Assembly: GCF_004348345.1 (NCBI RefSeq)
Contig: NZ_SMJZ01000007.1
Coordinates: 23,858 to 87,857, forward strand
Length of the DNA stretch: 64,000 nucleotides
Direction of reading: 5' to 3'
DNA from: Nonomuraea longispora
GTDB taxonomy: Bacteria > Actinomycetota > Actinomycetes > Streptosporangiales > Streptosporangiaceae
The notes beneath the pieces were generated by a model. It searched no databases and had not been told where the DNA came from. It saw only the letters and a program-made list of their open reading frames with translations. Below are positions 8,668 to 16,419 of this stretch, piece after piece; within the stretch, counting starts at the first letter, position 1; each line of letters begins with the position of its first letter. Position numbers and translations under genes: made by a program.

Positions 8668-9657
8668 TCACCGCCCGTCCGCGCCCCGCACGTCGAGGCG
8701 GCACAACCCCTCGGCGAGTGCCTTGGTGGTGAGCCGGGTGCGGCTGTCACAACCCAGCTTGGCGAAGATGTGCTCCAGGTGGGTGGTGACCGTGCGGACG
8801 CTGAGCACGAGCGCGGCGGCGATCTGCGGATTGGAGTCGCCCGCGGCCACCCTGGTGAGCACGTCCACCTCCCGGCCCGTGAGGTCGTAGGGCAGCGGGC
8901 ACGGGCGCTCGGCGGCGACGGCGCCCTGGAGCGCTCCCTGGAACCCGACGCCCGCCCTGAGCAGGCGCAGCTCGTGCCACCCACCGGCGCCGTCGAGCCA
9001 GAGCCCGTGCCGGCTCAGCTCGCGCGAGTCGATGAACGCGCGGGCGAATGCGGCCATCGCCGGGTCGCCCCACAGCGCGGGCGAGGTCTCGCGCCCCGGC
9101 ACCTCGCGGCGGGTGCCGAGCCGGTCGAAGGCGACCGCGCGGAAGCCGGAAGGCAGTCCCACCGGGTCGATGACGCAGCGGGTCAGGTCGGTGACGTGGG
9201 CCAGCATGGGGCTCGCGGCGGCGACGAGCGCCTTCGCACGGCGCGGGAAGTCGCCGCGGGAGACCAGGTGCAGCAGCCCGGTGTAGCGGCCACCGCCGAG
9301 GAACAGCGGCGTGGTCAGCCCGGCCCGCCATCCGTAGGGGGCCAGATGGCGCCGGAAATAGCGCTCGGTGCCCGGCTCCGGCATGCCGACCGGCGCTCTG
9401 GTGGCCAGCGCCCTGCGGTAGGCCTCCAGCCCGGCGTACTCCTCCGCCGCGTCGCGGTCGATGCGCGCGTGCCCGTCGGACACGACGCTCCGGTGCCGCC
9501 CGGTGGCGGGGTCGTAGGCGACGAACTCGTAGGCGTCGAGCGGGACCACGCGGCGCAGCGCCGCCATCGCGGCGTACGCGCCGCCACCTCCGGCGACCTG
9601 GTAGCCGACCTCCGCGAACGACTGCAGCTGGCGGACGTCCAGGGTGATCTCGGCCAC
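8668..9657 (-). CDS. LuxR-family transcriptional regulator
   Basis: 329 residues. The C-terminal 65 residues are a LuxR/NarL helix-turn-helix: LTGREVDVLTRVAAGDSNPQ then IAAALVLSVRTVTTHLEHIF with the usual VRTVTTH recognition helix. The N-terminal 200 residues resemble a GAF-like sensor region rather than a receiver (no phospho-acceptor Asp pattern), so it is probably ligand-responsive rather than a two-component partner. Divergent from the threonyl-tRNA synthetase and upstream of the methyltransferase, which it may control. Confidence 0.85.
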   Translation of the reverse strand: MAEITLDVRQLQSFAEVGYQVAGGGGAYAAMAALRRVVPLDAYEFVAYDPATGRHRSVVSDGHARIDRDAAEEYAGLEAYRRALATRAPVGMPEPGTERYFRRHLAPYGWRAGLTTPLFLGGGRYTGLLHLVSRGDFPRRAKALVAAASPMLAHVTDLTRCVIDPVGLPSGFRAVAFDRLGTRREVPGRETSPALWGDPAMAAFARAFIDSRELSRHGLWLDGAGGWHELRLLRAGVGFQGALQGAVAAERPCPLPYDLTGREVDVLTRVAAGDSNPQIAAALVLSVRTVTTHLEHIFAKLGCDSRTRLTTKALAEGLCRLDVRGADGR

Positions 9658-9738
9658 CGGCTCTTTATATCATTTGCCATTCCTTGAGGTCGGCTTGAAG
9701 GATTTCTTCGCGCCGCCCCCGGATGTTACGGTGATCGC

Positions 9739-9789
9739 ATGCAGCGCGCACTCGTCACGACGACGCCGGACCTCGTCCAGGCGCGCTGA
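9739..9789 (+). CDS. Candidate thrS leader peptide, MQRALVTTTPDLVQAR
   Basis: A 16-codon ORF (ATG 9739, TGA 9787-9789) with three consecutive ACG threonine codons at positions 7-9, located 64 nt ahead of a threonyl-tRNA synthetase gene. A TACGGT hexamer at 9727-9732 could be a -10 element, which would make the leader leaderless. Consecutive codons for the cognate amino acid are the hallmark of ribosome-mediated attenuation. The assignment rests on this codon run and the overlapping hairpins downstream; translation itself is not shown. Confidence 0.6.
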   Translation: MQRALVTTTPDLVQAR

Positions 9790-9797
9790 TTCCATGC

Positions 9798-9833
9798 TCC
9801 CGGGCGAACGCCCGGGAACACGGTCGTTCGCCC
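9798..9833 (+). promoter_or_regulatory. Mutually exclusive hairpins of a thrS attenuator
   Basis: TCCCGGGC (9798-9805) pairs perfectly with GCCCGGGA (9810-9817) over a GAAC loop. Alternatively GGGCGAACG (9802-9810) pairs perfectly with CGTTCGCCC (9825-9833), followed directly by TTT, so this second hairpin is the likely terminator. The two share 9802-9810 and cannot coexist. GCGCGC near the leader start (9744-9749) can also pair with GCGCGC at its end (9781-9786). This is a classical attenuator layout; which state reads through is inference. Confidence 0.6.
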
Positions 9834-9853
9834 TTTCCACGCAAAGGACGATC

Positions 9854-11029
9854 ATGAACGACCACCGCAGGCTCGGCCGCGAGCTGGGCATCTTCGACAC
9901 CGACCCGCTGATCGGCTCCGGCCTGCCCTGCTGGCTGCCGGCGGGCGCGGCCGTGCGCAAGGCCATCGAGGACTACGTGTACGAGCTCGAACGCCGCAAC
10001 GGCTACCAGCACGTCAACTCCCCCGTGCTCGGCAAGCGGGAGCTGTACGAACGATCAGGGCACTGGGCCCACTACGCCGACGACATGTTCCCGCCCATGA
10101 ACGTCGGCGGCGAGGAGTTCGTGCTGCGGCCCAGCCTGTGCCCGCATCACGCGCTCATCTACCGTTCGCGCGGGCGCAGCCGCCGGGAGCTGCCGCTGCG
10201 CCTGGCGGAGCTGGGCGGGATGTACCGCTCGGAGTTGTCCGGCGTGCTCGGCGGGCTGACCAGGGTGCGCGCCATCCAGCTCAATGACGGCCACATCTTC
10301 TGCGCTCCCGAGCAGGCTGCCGCCGAGGTGTCGGCCTCGCTCGACCTGATCGAGGCCGCGCACGCGCAGCTCGGCATCCGGGCCGCCCGCTACCGGCTGT
10401 CGCTGCGCGGCGACGGCGGCAAGTTCGTGGACGACCCCGCCATGTGGGCCCGGTCGGAGGCGGTGCTGCGCGAGGTGCTGAAGGAGCGCGGGCGCGACTA
10501 CGACGAGGAGCGGGGCGAGGGCGCCTTCTACGGGCCGAAGATCGACATACAGATCACCGACCCGGCGGGCCGCGAGTCCACCCTGTCCACCGTCCAGGTC
10601 GACTACTTCCAACCCGGGCGCTTCGACCTGAGCTACGCCGGCGGCGAGCGGCCCGTCATGGTGCACCGCAGCGTCGTGGGCGGCATCGAGCGCCTGGTCG
10701 CGCACCTCATCGAGGCGCACGGCGGCGCGTTCCCCGCCTGGCTGGCGCCCGTGCAGGCGGTGGTGCTGCCGCTGTCCGACACCGAGCTGCCCGCCGCCGA
10801 GTCGGTGCTGCGGCGCTGCCTGGCCGCCGGGCTGCGGGCGGAGCTGGCGCCGGCCGGCCGGGGCAGTCTCGGGGCGCGGATCCGGGCGCACCGGCTGGTG
10901 CCGTACCAGCTCGTCGTGGGGCCGCGGGAGGCGGCCGGCGGCGGGGTCGCGGTGCGGCGGCGGGACGGCAGCCAGGCCGGTGACGTGCCCGTCGAGCAGC
11001 TCGCGGCAGGTTCGCGCCCCTTGTACTGA
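9854..11029 (+). CDS. thrS: Threonyl-tRNA synthetase, short form without TGS/editing domains
   Basis: 391 residues from ATG at 9854 with AAAGGA ahead; longer readings from 9644 run through the leader region and are rejected. It contains only the class II catalytic core (about 30-295) and the anticodon-binding domain (about 300-391). Zinc ligands match ThrRS: Cys96 (RPSLCPHH), His147 (NDGHIF) and His271 (MVHRSV). Motif 2 is YRSELSGVLGGLTRVR and motif 3 GGIERL. Canonical ThrRS is about 650 residues with TGS and Ser-editing domains, both absent here, so this is probably a second, inducible or resistance-type ThrRS. The leader supports control by Thr-tRNA supply. Confidence 0.88.
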   Translation: MNDHRRLGRELGIFDTDPLIGSGLPCWLPAGAAVRKAIEDYVYELERRNGYQHVNSPVLGKRELYERSGHWAHYADDMFPPMNVGGEEFVLRPSLCPHHALIYRSRGRSRRELPLRLAELGGMYRSELSGVLGGLTRVRAIQLNDGHIFCAPEQAAAEVSASLDLIEAAHAQLGIRAARYRLSLRGDGGKFVDDPAMWARSEAVLREVLKERGRDYDEERGEGAFYGPKIDIQITDPAGRESTLSTVQVDYFQPGRFDLSYAGGERPVMVHRSVVGGIERLVAHLIEAHGGAFPAWLAPVQAVVLPLSDTELPAAESVLRRCLAAGLRAELAPAGRGSLGARIRAHRLVPYQLVVGPREAAGGGVAVRRRDGSQAGDVPVEQLAAGSRPLY

Positions 11030-11117
11030 TAACGGAAACCAAATAGGTAACGGCCTCTTCCCAGATCAACTAAGGGGCTCGTAAAGTCCCTGCAACGCGC
11101 CGTGTCGGGAGGACGAC

Positions 11118-13238
11118 TTGACCGAGCTGAGCGATCGCGAGGCCGACCTGGTCTCCGCGCACGAACAGGAACGCCCGGCGCGTCAGCTCGGCGGCGTCCT
11201 GCGGCTCGGCGTGTGGATCCTCGGCGGGCTGTTGTCGGCCTATGCGCTGATGGTGGTGTTCCGGCCGGTCGAGGCGCTGCAGCACCGGATGACGTTCCTG
11301 GCCGTGGCGCTGCCGTTGGTGTTCGTCTGCTACCGCTCGGGCTGGACGGAGTTCCTGCGGCGGAAGATGTGGCTGCCGCGGCTGGAGTGGCGGACGCGCC
11401 GCCGCCGGGCCGACGACCGCCCGGCCGCGGTCGGCGGCACCTCCACCGAAGAGGCGCCCGCCGGCGACACGCCGCGCGAGCCTGGCACCGGCGCGCACCC
11501 GCCCGAAGCCGCCGAAGTGCCGCCGTCCGAGGCCAAGGCGGGCGCGCTGCGGACGGAGCGGCCGAGCATCATGGACTGGCTGCTGGCCGCGGCCTCGCTC
11601 GCCGTGCTGGTCTATCCGCTGGCCGCCATCGACGACTTCCGCGACCGGGGCTCGGGCGCGGCGCTGACCGAGCTCGACATCACGGCCGGGCTGGCGCTGA
11701 CGGTGCTGCTGCTGGAGGCGGTACGCCGGACCGTCGGCATGACGTTGAGCGTCATCTGCGTCATCTTCCTGTTCTACGCCTATTACGGGTCATGGCTGCC
11801 GATCGACTGGACCATCGGTCACCGGGGCTTCGATCTCGGCCAGATCGTCTCGCAGCTCTACACCGGCACGGAAGGTTTCTTCGGCGTCCCGATGCAGGTG
11901 GCCGCGAGTTACATCATCCTGTTCACCATCTACGGCGCGGTGCTGGACTATTCGGGCGCGAGCCGGTTCTTCATCGACCTGAGCTTCGCCGCCTTCCGCA
12001 GGTCACGCTCCGCCCCCGGCCGCACCGTCGCCACCGCGGGCTTCCTGCTCGGCACCGTGTCCGGCTCGGGCGTGGCCACCACTGTCAGCCTCGGCAGCGT
12101 CGCCTGGCCGGTGCTCAGGCGGGCCGGCTACCCGCAGGAGCCGGCCGGCGGCATCCTGGCCGCCAGCGGCATCGGCGCCATTCTGTCGCCGCCCACGCTC
12201 GGCGCGGCGGCGTTCATCATCGCCGAATACCTCCGGGTCAGCTACCTCGAGGTGCTGCTGTACGCGACGATCCCGACCCTGCTCTACTACCTGGGCATCT
12301 TCCTGGCCATCGAGATCGACTCGCGCCGCTTCGGCACCCACGCCGTGCAGATCGACGCGCCCCGGGCGGGACGGCTGCTGCTGCGTTTCGGCTACCACTT
12401 CAGCTCGCTGATCCTCATCGTCGTGCTGATGGCGCTCGACCGGTCGGCGTACCAGGCGGTGGTGATCGCCACGGCGGTCGCGTTCGGGCTGTCGTTCCTC
12501 GACCCCCGGCACCGGATGGGCCCGAAGCGCCTCGGTCAGGCGCTGGCCAACGGCGCGCTGGGGGTGCTGCCCGTGACCGCCGTGTGCGCGGCGGCGGGCA
12601 TCATCGTCGGCGTCATCACCCAGACCGGCCTCGGCCTCAACCTCAGCGCGATCATCGTCGACTTCGCGGCGGGCAACCTGATCCTGACCACGCTCATGTC
12701 CGCCGTCGCGGTCATGCTGCTGGGCCTGGCCGTGCCGGTGACCGCGAGCTTCATCATCGCGGCGGTCATCATCGGCCCGGCGCTCACCGCGCTCGGGGTG
12801 ACGCAGGCCGAGGCGTACATGTTCGTCTTCTACTACGCGGTGTTGTCGGAGGTGAGCCCGCCCACCGCGCTGTCGGCGGTCGCGGCGGCGGCGATCACCG
12901 GCGGCAACACGTACCGCACGATGATGATGGCCTGGCGCTACACGCTGCCGGCCTTCCTGGTGCCGTTCGCCTTCGTGCTGACGCCCAACGGGCAGGCGCT
13001 GCTCGGGCAGGGGCCGTTCGGCACCGTGCTGCTGATGGCCGCCGTCTCGGCCGTCGCCGTGGCCGCCCTGGCCATGGCGACCGGCGGCCCGGCCGGCTGG
13101 TTCGAGCGGGTGCTGGCGTGCGTGGCCGCGGTGCTGCTGCTGTTCCTCGAGCCCGCCCCCATCGTCGCCGGTCTGGCCGTGCTGGCCGTGGCCGCCGCCG
13201 TGCATCTGGTCAGAAGAAGGAGAAGGGACCCAGCGTGA
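11118..13238 (+). CDS. TRAP transporter fused 4TM/12TM permease (TAXI type)
   Basis: 706 residues from TTG at 11118 behind GGGAGGA. The N-terminal part carries the small (DctQ-like) membrane segments interrupted by a Pro/Ala/Glu-rich cytoplasmic linker (about 95-145), then the DctM-like large permease with many helices, ending in an Arg-rich tail. Sequence features such as GTVSGSGVATTVSLG and ISPPT-like SPPTLGAAAF are typical of fused TRAP-TAXI permeases. It works as a secondary, ion-driven importer with the substrate-binding protein encoded next, whose GTG start overlaps this stop (GTGA). Confidence 0.9.
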   Translation: MTELSDREADLVSAHEQERPARQLGGVLRLGVWILGGLLSAYALMVVFRPVEALQHRMTFLAVALPLVFVCYRSGWTEFLRRKMWLPRLEWRTRRRRADDRPAAVGGTSTEEAPAGDTPREPGTGAHPPEAAEVPPSEAKAGALRTERPSIMDWLLAAASLAVLVYPLAAIDDFRDRGSGAALTELDITAGLALTVLLLEAVRRTVGMTLSVICVIFLFYAYYGSWLPIDWTIGHRGFDLGQIVSQLYTGTEGFFGVPMQVAASYIILFTIYGAVLDYSGASRFFIDLSFAAFRRSRSAPGRTVATAGFLLGTVSGSGVATTVSLGSVAWPVLRRAGYPQEPAGGILAASGIGAILSPPTLGAAAFIIAEYLRVSYLEVLLYATIPTLLYYLGIFLAIEIDSRRFGTHAVQIDAPRAGRLLLRFGYHFSSLILIVVLMALDRSAYQAVVIATAVAFGLSFLDPRHRMGPKRLGQALANGALGVLPVTAVCAAAGIIVGVITQTGLGLNLSAIIVDFAAGNLILTTLMSAVAVMLLGLAVPVTASFIIAAVIIGPALTALGVTQAEAYMFVFYYAVLSEVSPPTALSAVAAAAITGGNTYRTMMMAWRYTLPAFLVPFAFVLTPNGQALLGQGPFGTVLLMAAVSAVAVAALAMATGGPAGWFERVLACVAAVLLLFLEPAPIVAGLAVLAVAAAVHLVRRRRRDPA

Positions 13239-14182
13239 AGCGGATTCTTGCGATAGTCGCAGCGACCGTCCTGACCGTGGCGGGCTGCGGCGGGGGCGCG
13301 GGCGGCGGCTCGGGCAACCGGCTGTCGATCGCCACAGGCGGCACGACGGGCGTCTACTACGTCTACGGCGGCGGCCTGGCCAAGCAGTTGTCGTCCAACA
13401 TCGCCAACACCCAAGCCACCGCGTCCGTCACCTCGGCGTCGGTCGAGAACATCAAGCTCCTCGCCGGCGGCAAGGCCGACATCGGCTTCTCCCAGGCCGA
13501 CACCGCGGCCGACGCGGTCAACGCCAAGGACGCCTTCACCGCGAAGCAGCCCATCAAGGCGATCGCCCGCATCTACGACAACTACGCCCACGTCGTGACG
13601 GCCCCCGGCACCGAGGCTGACAAGGTCGCCGACCTGAAGGGCAAGCGCGTCTCGCTCGGGCCCGCCAACTCCGGCACCCAGGTCGTGGCCAGGCGCATCC
13701 TGGAGGCGGCCGGCATCGACCCCGACTCCGACATCACCAAGCAGCAGCTGTCCATCAACGAGTCGGTGCAGGCCGCCAAGGACGGCACCATCGACGCCTT
13801 CTTCTGGGTCGGCGGCCTGCCCACGGCCGGCATCACCGACCTGGCGACGAGCAAGCCCGACATGAAGCTGCTCGACACCGGCGACGTCCTGGAGAAGATG
13901 CGCGCCACCTACGGCGAGCAGTACGTCCCGCTCGACGTGGACCTGTCCGTCTACAAGCTGTCCGGCGCCATCAAGACCGTCGGCATCGCCAACCTGCTGC
14001 TGGTGCCCGACTCGATGGACGAGCAGCTCGCGTACGACATCACCAAGACCCTGTTCGCCAAGAAGGCCGAGCTGACGGCCGTGCACCCCGAGGCGGACAA
14101 GCTCGACGTCACGCTGGGCCGGCAGGTGGCGCCGGTCGAGCTGCACCCGGGCGCCGCCCGCTACTACCAGGAACAGGCCTGA
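13235..14182 (+). CDS. TAXI-family TRAP solute-binding lipoprotein
   Basis: 315 residues. A lipoprotein signal peptide ends at TVAGC (Cys18). The mature part opens with RLSIATGGTTGVYYVYGGGLA, the characteristic TAXI start motif, and contains ADIGFSQADT, VSLGPANSGT and DAFFWVGG blocks. Delivers a small organic anion (TAXI members bind glutamate/2-oxoacid-like ligands, not determinable here) to the fused permease. Translationally coupled to the permease and probably to the DUF1850 gene that follows. Confidence 0.9.
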   Translation: MKRILAIVAATVLTVAGCGGGAGGGSGNRLSIATGGTTGVYYVYGGGLAKQLSSNIANTQATASVTSASVENIKLLAGGKADIGFSQADTAADAVNAKDAFTAKQPIKAIARIYDNYAHVVTAPGTEADKVADLKGKRVSLGPANSGTQVVARRILEAAGIDPDSDITKQQLSINESVQAAKDGTIDAFFWVGGLPTAGITDLATSKPDMKLLDTGDVLEKMRATYGEQYVPLDVDLSVYKLSGAIKTVGIANLLLVPDSMDEQLAYDITKTLFAKKAELTAVHPEADKLDVTLGRQVAPVELHPGAARYYQEQA

Positions 14183-14679
14183 CCCGGCTGCTCCTGGCGC
14201 TCGCCCTGGTGGCGGCCCTCGGCTGCGGCGGCGGCGCCGAGCGCCTCACCGTGAACGGCCTGCCCGTCCCCGGCGGCTTCGCGATCGCCTACGTGCACTC
14301 GGTCTACCAGGCGCCCGCCGCGGAGATGTTCACCGTCGAGGGGCGGCGGTTCACCATGCGGGCGGTCGTCTCGTCGAGCGACAGCGTGCTCGACTACTAC
14401 GCCCTCGACGGCACACGGTCCCGCGCCTCCGGCGGTCTGTGGGTGCTGCGCCTGGCGGCGCCCGCGACGTACGACGGGCTGTCGCTGCTCACCACCTCGA
14501 TCGGCCGCAGGACCCTGATCGCGGGCGGCCGCTGCCTGCCGCTCTATCCGGCCTCCGGCGCCGCCGAGGCGCGGGTCGCGGTGCGGCTCACGCCGGGCGT
14601 GCGCGGGCGGTCCTGCCCGGCGCCGTACGACAGGCTGGCCGCGGCCGGGGCGGCGCTCACAACCAGTCGTTCTTCTTGA
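14179..14679 (+). CDS. DUF1850 lipoprotein of the TRAP-TAXI operon
   Basis: Contains the DUF1850 pattern (AYVHSVYQAPAAEMFTVEG, then a conserved DSVLDYY-like stretch). DUF1850 genes commonly accompany TAXI-type TRAP transporters. GTG at 14209 is the first conventional start but would cut the signal peptide in half. Reading from CTG at 14179, which overlaps the preceding stop as CTGA, gives a complete lipoprotein signal (TRLLLALALVAALGC, Cys16) and 166 residues. I therefore propose the CTG start, with AGGAACAGG as the binding site. The 3' end overlaps the convergent CorA gene by 23 bp. Confidence 0.7.
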   Translation: MTRLLLALALVAALGCGGGAERLTVNGLPVPGGFAIAYVHSVYQAPAAEMFTVEGRRFTMRAVVSSSDSVLDYYALDGTRSRASGGLWVLRLAAPATYDGLSLLTTSIGRRTLIAGGRCLPLYPASGAAEARVAVRLTPGVRGRSCPAPYDRLAAAGAALTTSRSS

Positions 14680-15625
14680 ACACCGAGTACAACGCCACCG
14701 AGGTGAGCGCGACGAGGATCGTGGACGCCCACAACCCCCAGCTCTGCCCGGTGCCGGGAACGGGCACGTTCTGCCCGTAGAAGCCGGTTATCAGGGTGGG
14801 CACCGCGATGATGGCGGCCCAGCTGGTGATCCGTTTCATGATCTCGTCCAGCCTGAATCCCTGCTGCGCGAGGCGGGTCTCGCGGACGTTCGCCAGCATC
14901 TCGCGGATGCCCTCGACCCACTCCGTCGCCCGCAGCACGTGGTCATAGACGTCCGCGTAGTAGGGGGCCATCACGGGATCGGCCACGATGTCCTGGTCAC
15001 GATGGAGCAGGGTGCCGATCACCTCCCGCATCGGCATCGTGATCTTGCGTACCCTGGTGGTGTCCTGGCGCAGCTCGAACATCGTGCGCTGCAGCCGCCT
15101 GCCGTCGCCCGGATCGCCGTCGTACAGGGACTCCTCCAGGGTCTCCGCCCTCGCGTCGAGCTCTTCCACCAGATCGAGCTGGCCGTCCACCACGTAGTCG
15201 AGCAGGCCGTGCAGCAGGAACGTCACCCCGTGCCCGGCCAGACGCGACAGGGTGTCCCAGCGTCTGACGACCTCCTCCATGTCGAAGGCGTCGCTGTCGC
15301 GCACGGTGACCAGGGCGTTGGCGGTGACGAAGACGTTGACCTCGACGGGACGCAGCCGCCCCTCCTCCATGTGCACCCCGTAGACCGTGATGAACAGGTG
15401 GTTGTCGTAGACGTCGACCTTCGGCCGCTGCCGGTCGGAGAGGGCGTCCTCCATCGCCAGCTCGTGCAGCCCCAGCTCGGAACCGACCGCGGTGAGCTCG
15501 GCGGCCGAAGGGCCGCACAGGTCGAGCCAGACGACGTTGCCCCGATCCGACACGTGCCCGGGCAGCTCCTCAAGAGGGAAATCCTGCCTCTCGAGGACGC
15601 CGTTCCGGTAGAGACGCGTACGCAC
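14657..15625 (-). CDS. CorA-family divalent cation transporter
   Basis: 322 residues: cytoplasmic alpha/beta and long helical region (1-255), then two transmembrane helices (about 262-282 and 293-313) and a positive KKND tail. The pore-loop signature is YGQN (GFYGQNVPVPG) instead of the canonical GMN, a variant seen in actinobacterial CorA-like proteins. Expected role is Mg2+ or other divalent metal transport, possibly with altered selectivity. Its start touches the stop of the upstream DUF72 gene, so the two are co-transcribed. Confidence 0.88.
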   Translation of the reverse strand: MRTRLYRNGVLERQDFPLEELPGHVSDRGNVVWLDLCGPSAAELTAVGSELGLHELAMEDALSDRQRPKVDVYDNHLFITVYGVHMEEGRLRPVEVNVFVTANALVTVRDSDAFDMEEVVRRWDTLSRLAGHGVTFLLHGLLDYVVDGQLDLVEELDARAETLEESLYDGDPGDGRRLQRTMFELRQDTTRVRKITMPMREVIGTLLHRDQDIVADPVMAPYYADVYDHVLRATEWVEGIREMLANVRETRLAQQGFRLDEIMKRITSWAAIIAVPTLITGFYGQNVPVPGTGQSWGLWASTILVALTSVALYSVFKKNDWL

Positions 15626-16332
15626 TAGCGGAATCCGGCGAACCGTCTCGCGTTGCGCACCGCGGCTCCGCCCGGGTCGTTGTTGAAGTAGACGTAGGCG
15701 TCCCGCCAGCCCGCCTCACGCACCCGCCGGGCCCACGTCCGCAGCGCGGCGTCGCCGTAGGCGATTCCGGCCCGTCCCTGGTGCAGGCGCACGTACCCCC
15801 ACCCCGCGGTACGCCAGAACGGGCCCTGTGGCCGGCCGCGGCGGTCCGACCAGCACAGCGCGGCGCCCCTCGCGCGCAGGATGTCGCGCACCTCGCCGGT
15901 CCACCACGAGTCGTGACGCGGTTCCACGGCCACCCTGACGTGCGCGGGGAAGCATGCCAGGCACCGGTCGAGGCGGCCGGGATCGGCCTGGAGGGTGGGC
16001 GGGAGCTGCAGCAGGATCGGCCCCAGCTTGTCCTTCAGCTCCGACACGGCGCCCATCAGCCGCCGCACCGGCTCCTCCGGCTCGGCCAGCCGCCTGATGT
16101 GGGTCAGGAACCTGCTGGCCTTGACGGCCATCACGAAGTACGGGGGCGTCCTGTCGCGCCAGGCGGCGAACAACTCGGGGCTCGGCAGCCGGTAGAAGGC
16201 GTTGTTGCTCTCGACCGTGGGGAACTCCGCCGCGTACGTCTCCAGCCAGAGCCGCTGCGGCACACCCGGCGGGTACAGCACGCCCCGCCAGTCCTTGTAC
16301 TGCCACCCCGAGGTGCCCACCAGGCAAGTCAT
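15625..16332 (-). CDS. DUF72 family protein (YecE-like TIM barrel)
   Basis: 235 residues. Typical DUF72 start LVGTSGWQYKDWRGVLYPPG, an ESNNAFYRLP strand, FVMAVKASRFLTHIRRL and VAVEPRHDSWW, with a C-terminal AYVYFNNDPGG. Function is unknown; the fold is TIM-barrel-like. It abuts corA on the same strand. A distant second DUF72 paralogue lies at 28689-29540. Confidence 0.88.
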   Translation of the reverse strand: MTCLVGTSGWQYKDWRGVLYPPGVPQRLWLETYAAEFPTVESNNAFYRLPSPELFAAWRDRTPPYFVMAVKASRFLTHIRRLAEPEEPVRRLMGAVSELKDKLGPILLQLPPTLQADPGRLDRCLACFPAHVRVAVEPRHDSWWTGEVRDILRARGAALCWSDRRGRPQGPFWRTAGWGYVRLHQGRAGIAYGDAALRTWARRVREAGWRDAYVYFNNDPGGAAVRNARRFAGFR

Positions 16333-16419
16333 GCCGTTGCAACTACCCCGGCCCGTCGTGTGCAGTACTGTCCTTGTTCGTCAGCCGAGGAGGACCATTC
16401 ACCCGATGGGCGTTACCTG

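Noticed and set aside
9644..9853. Longer N-terminus for the threonyl-tRNA synthetase from 9644
   Set aside because: The added 70 residues run through the leader ORF and hairpins, have no family similarity, and ATG 9854 has a good ribosome-binding site.
9739..9853. T-box riboswitch upstream of thrS
   Set aside because: No T-box antiterminator sequence or specifier-loop structure; the region is short and holds a Thr-codon leader ORF instead.
11102..13234. Single 1026-residue protein covering permease and solute-binding protein
   Set aside because: Only the last 315 residues in that frame are real (TAXI protein); the permease is read in another frame from TTG 11118.
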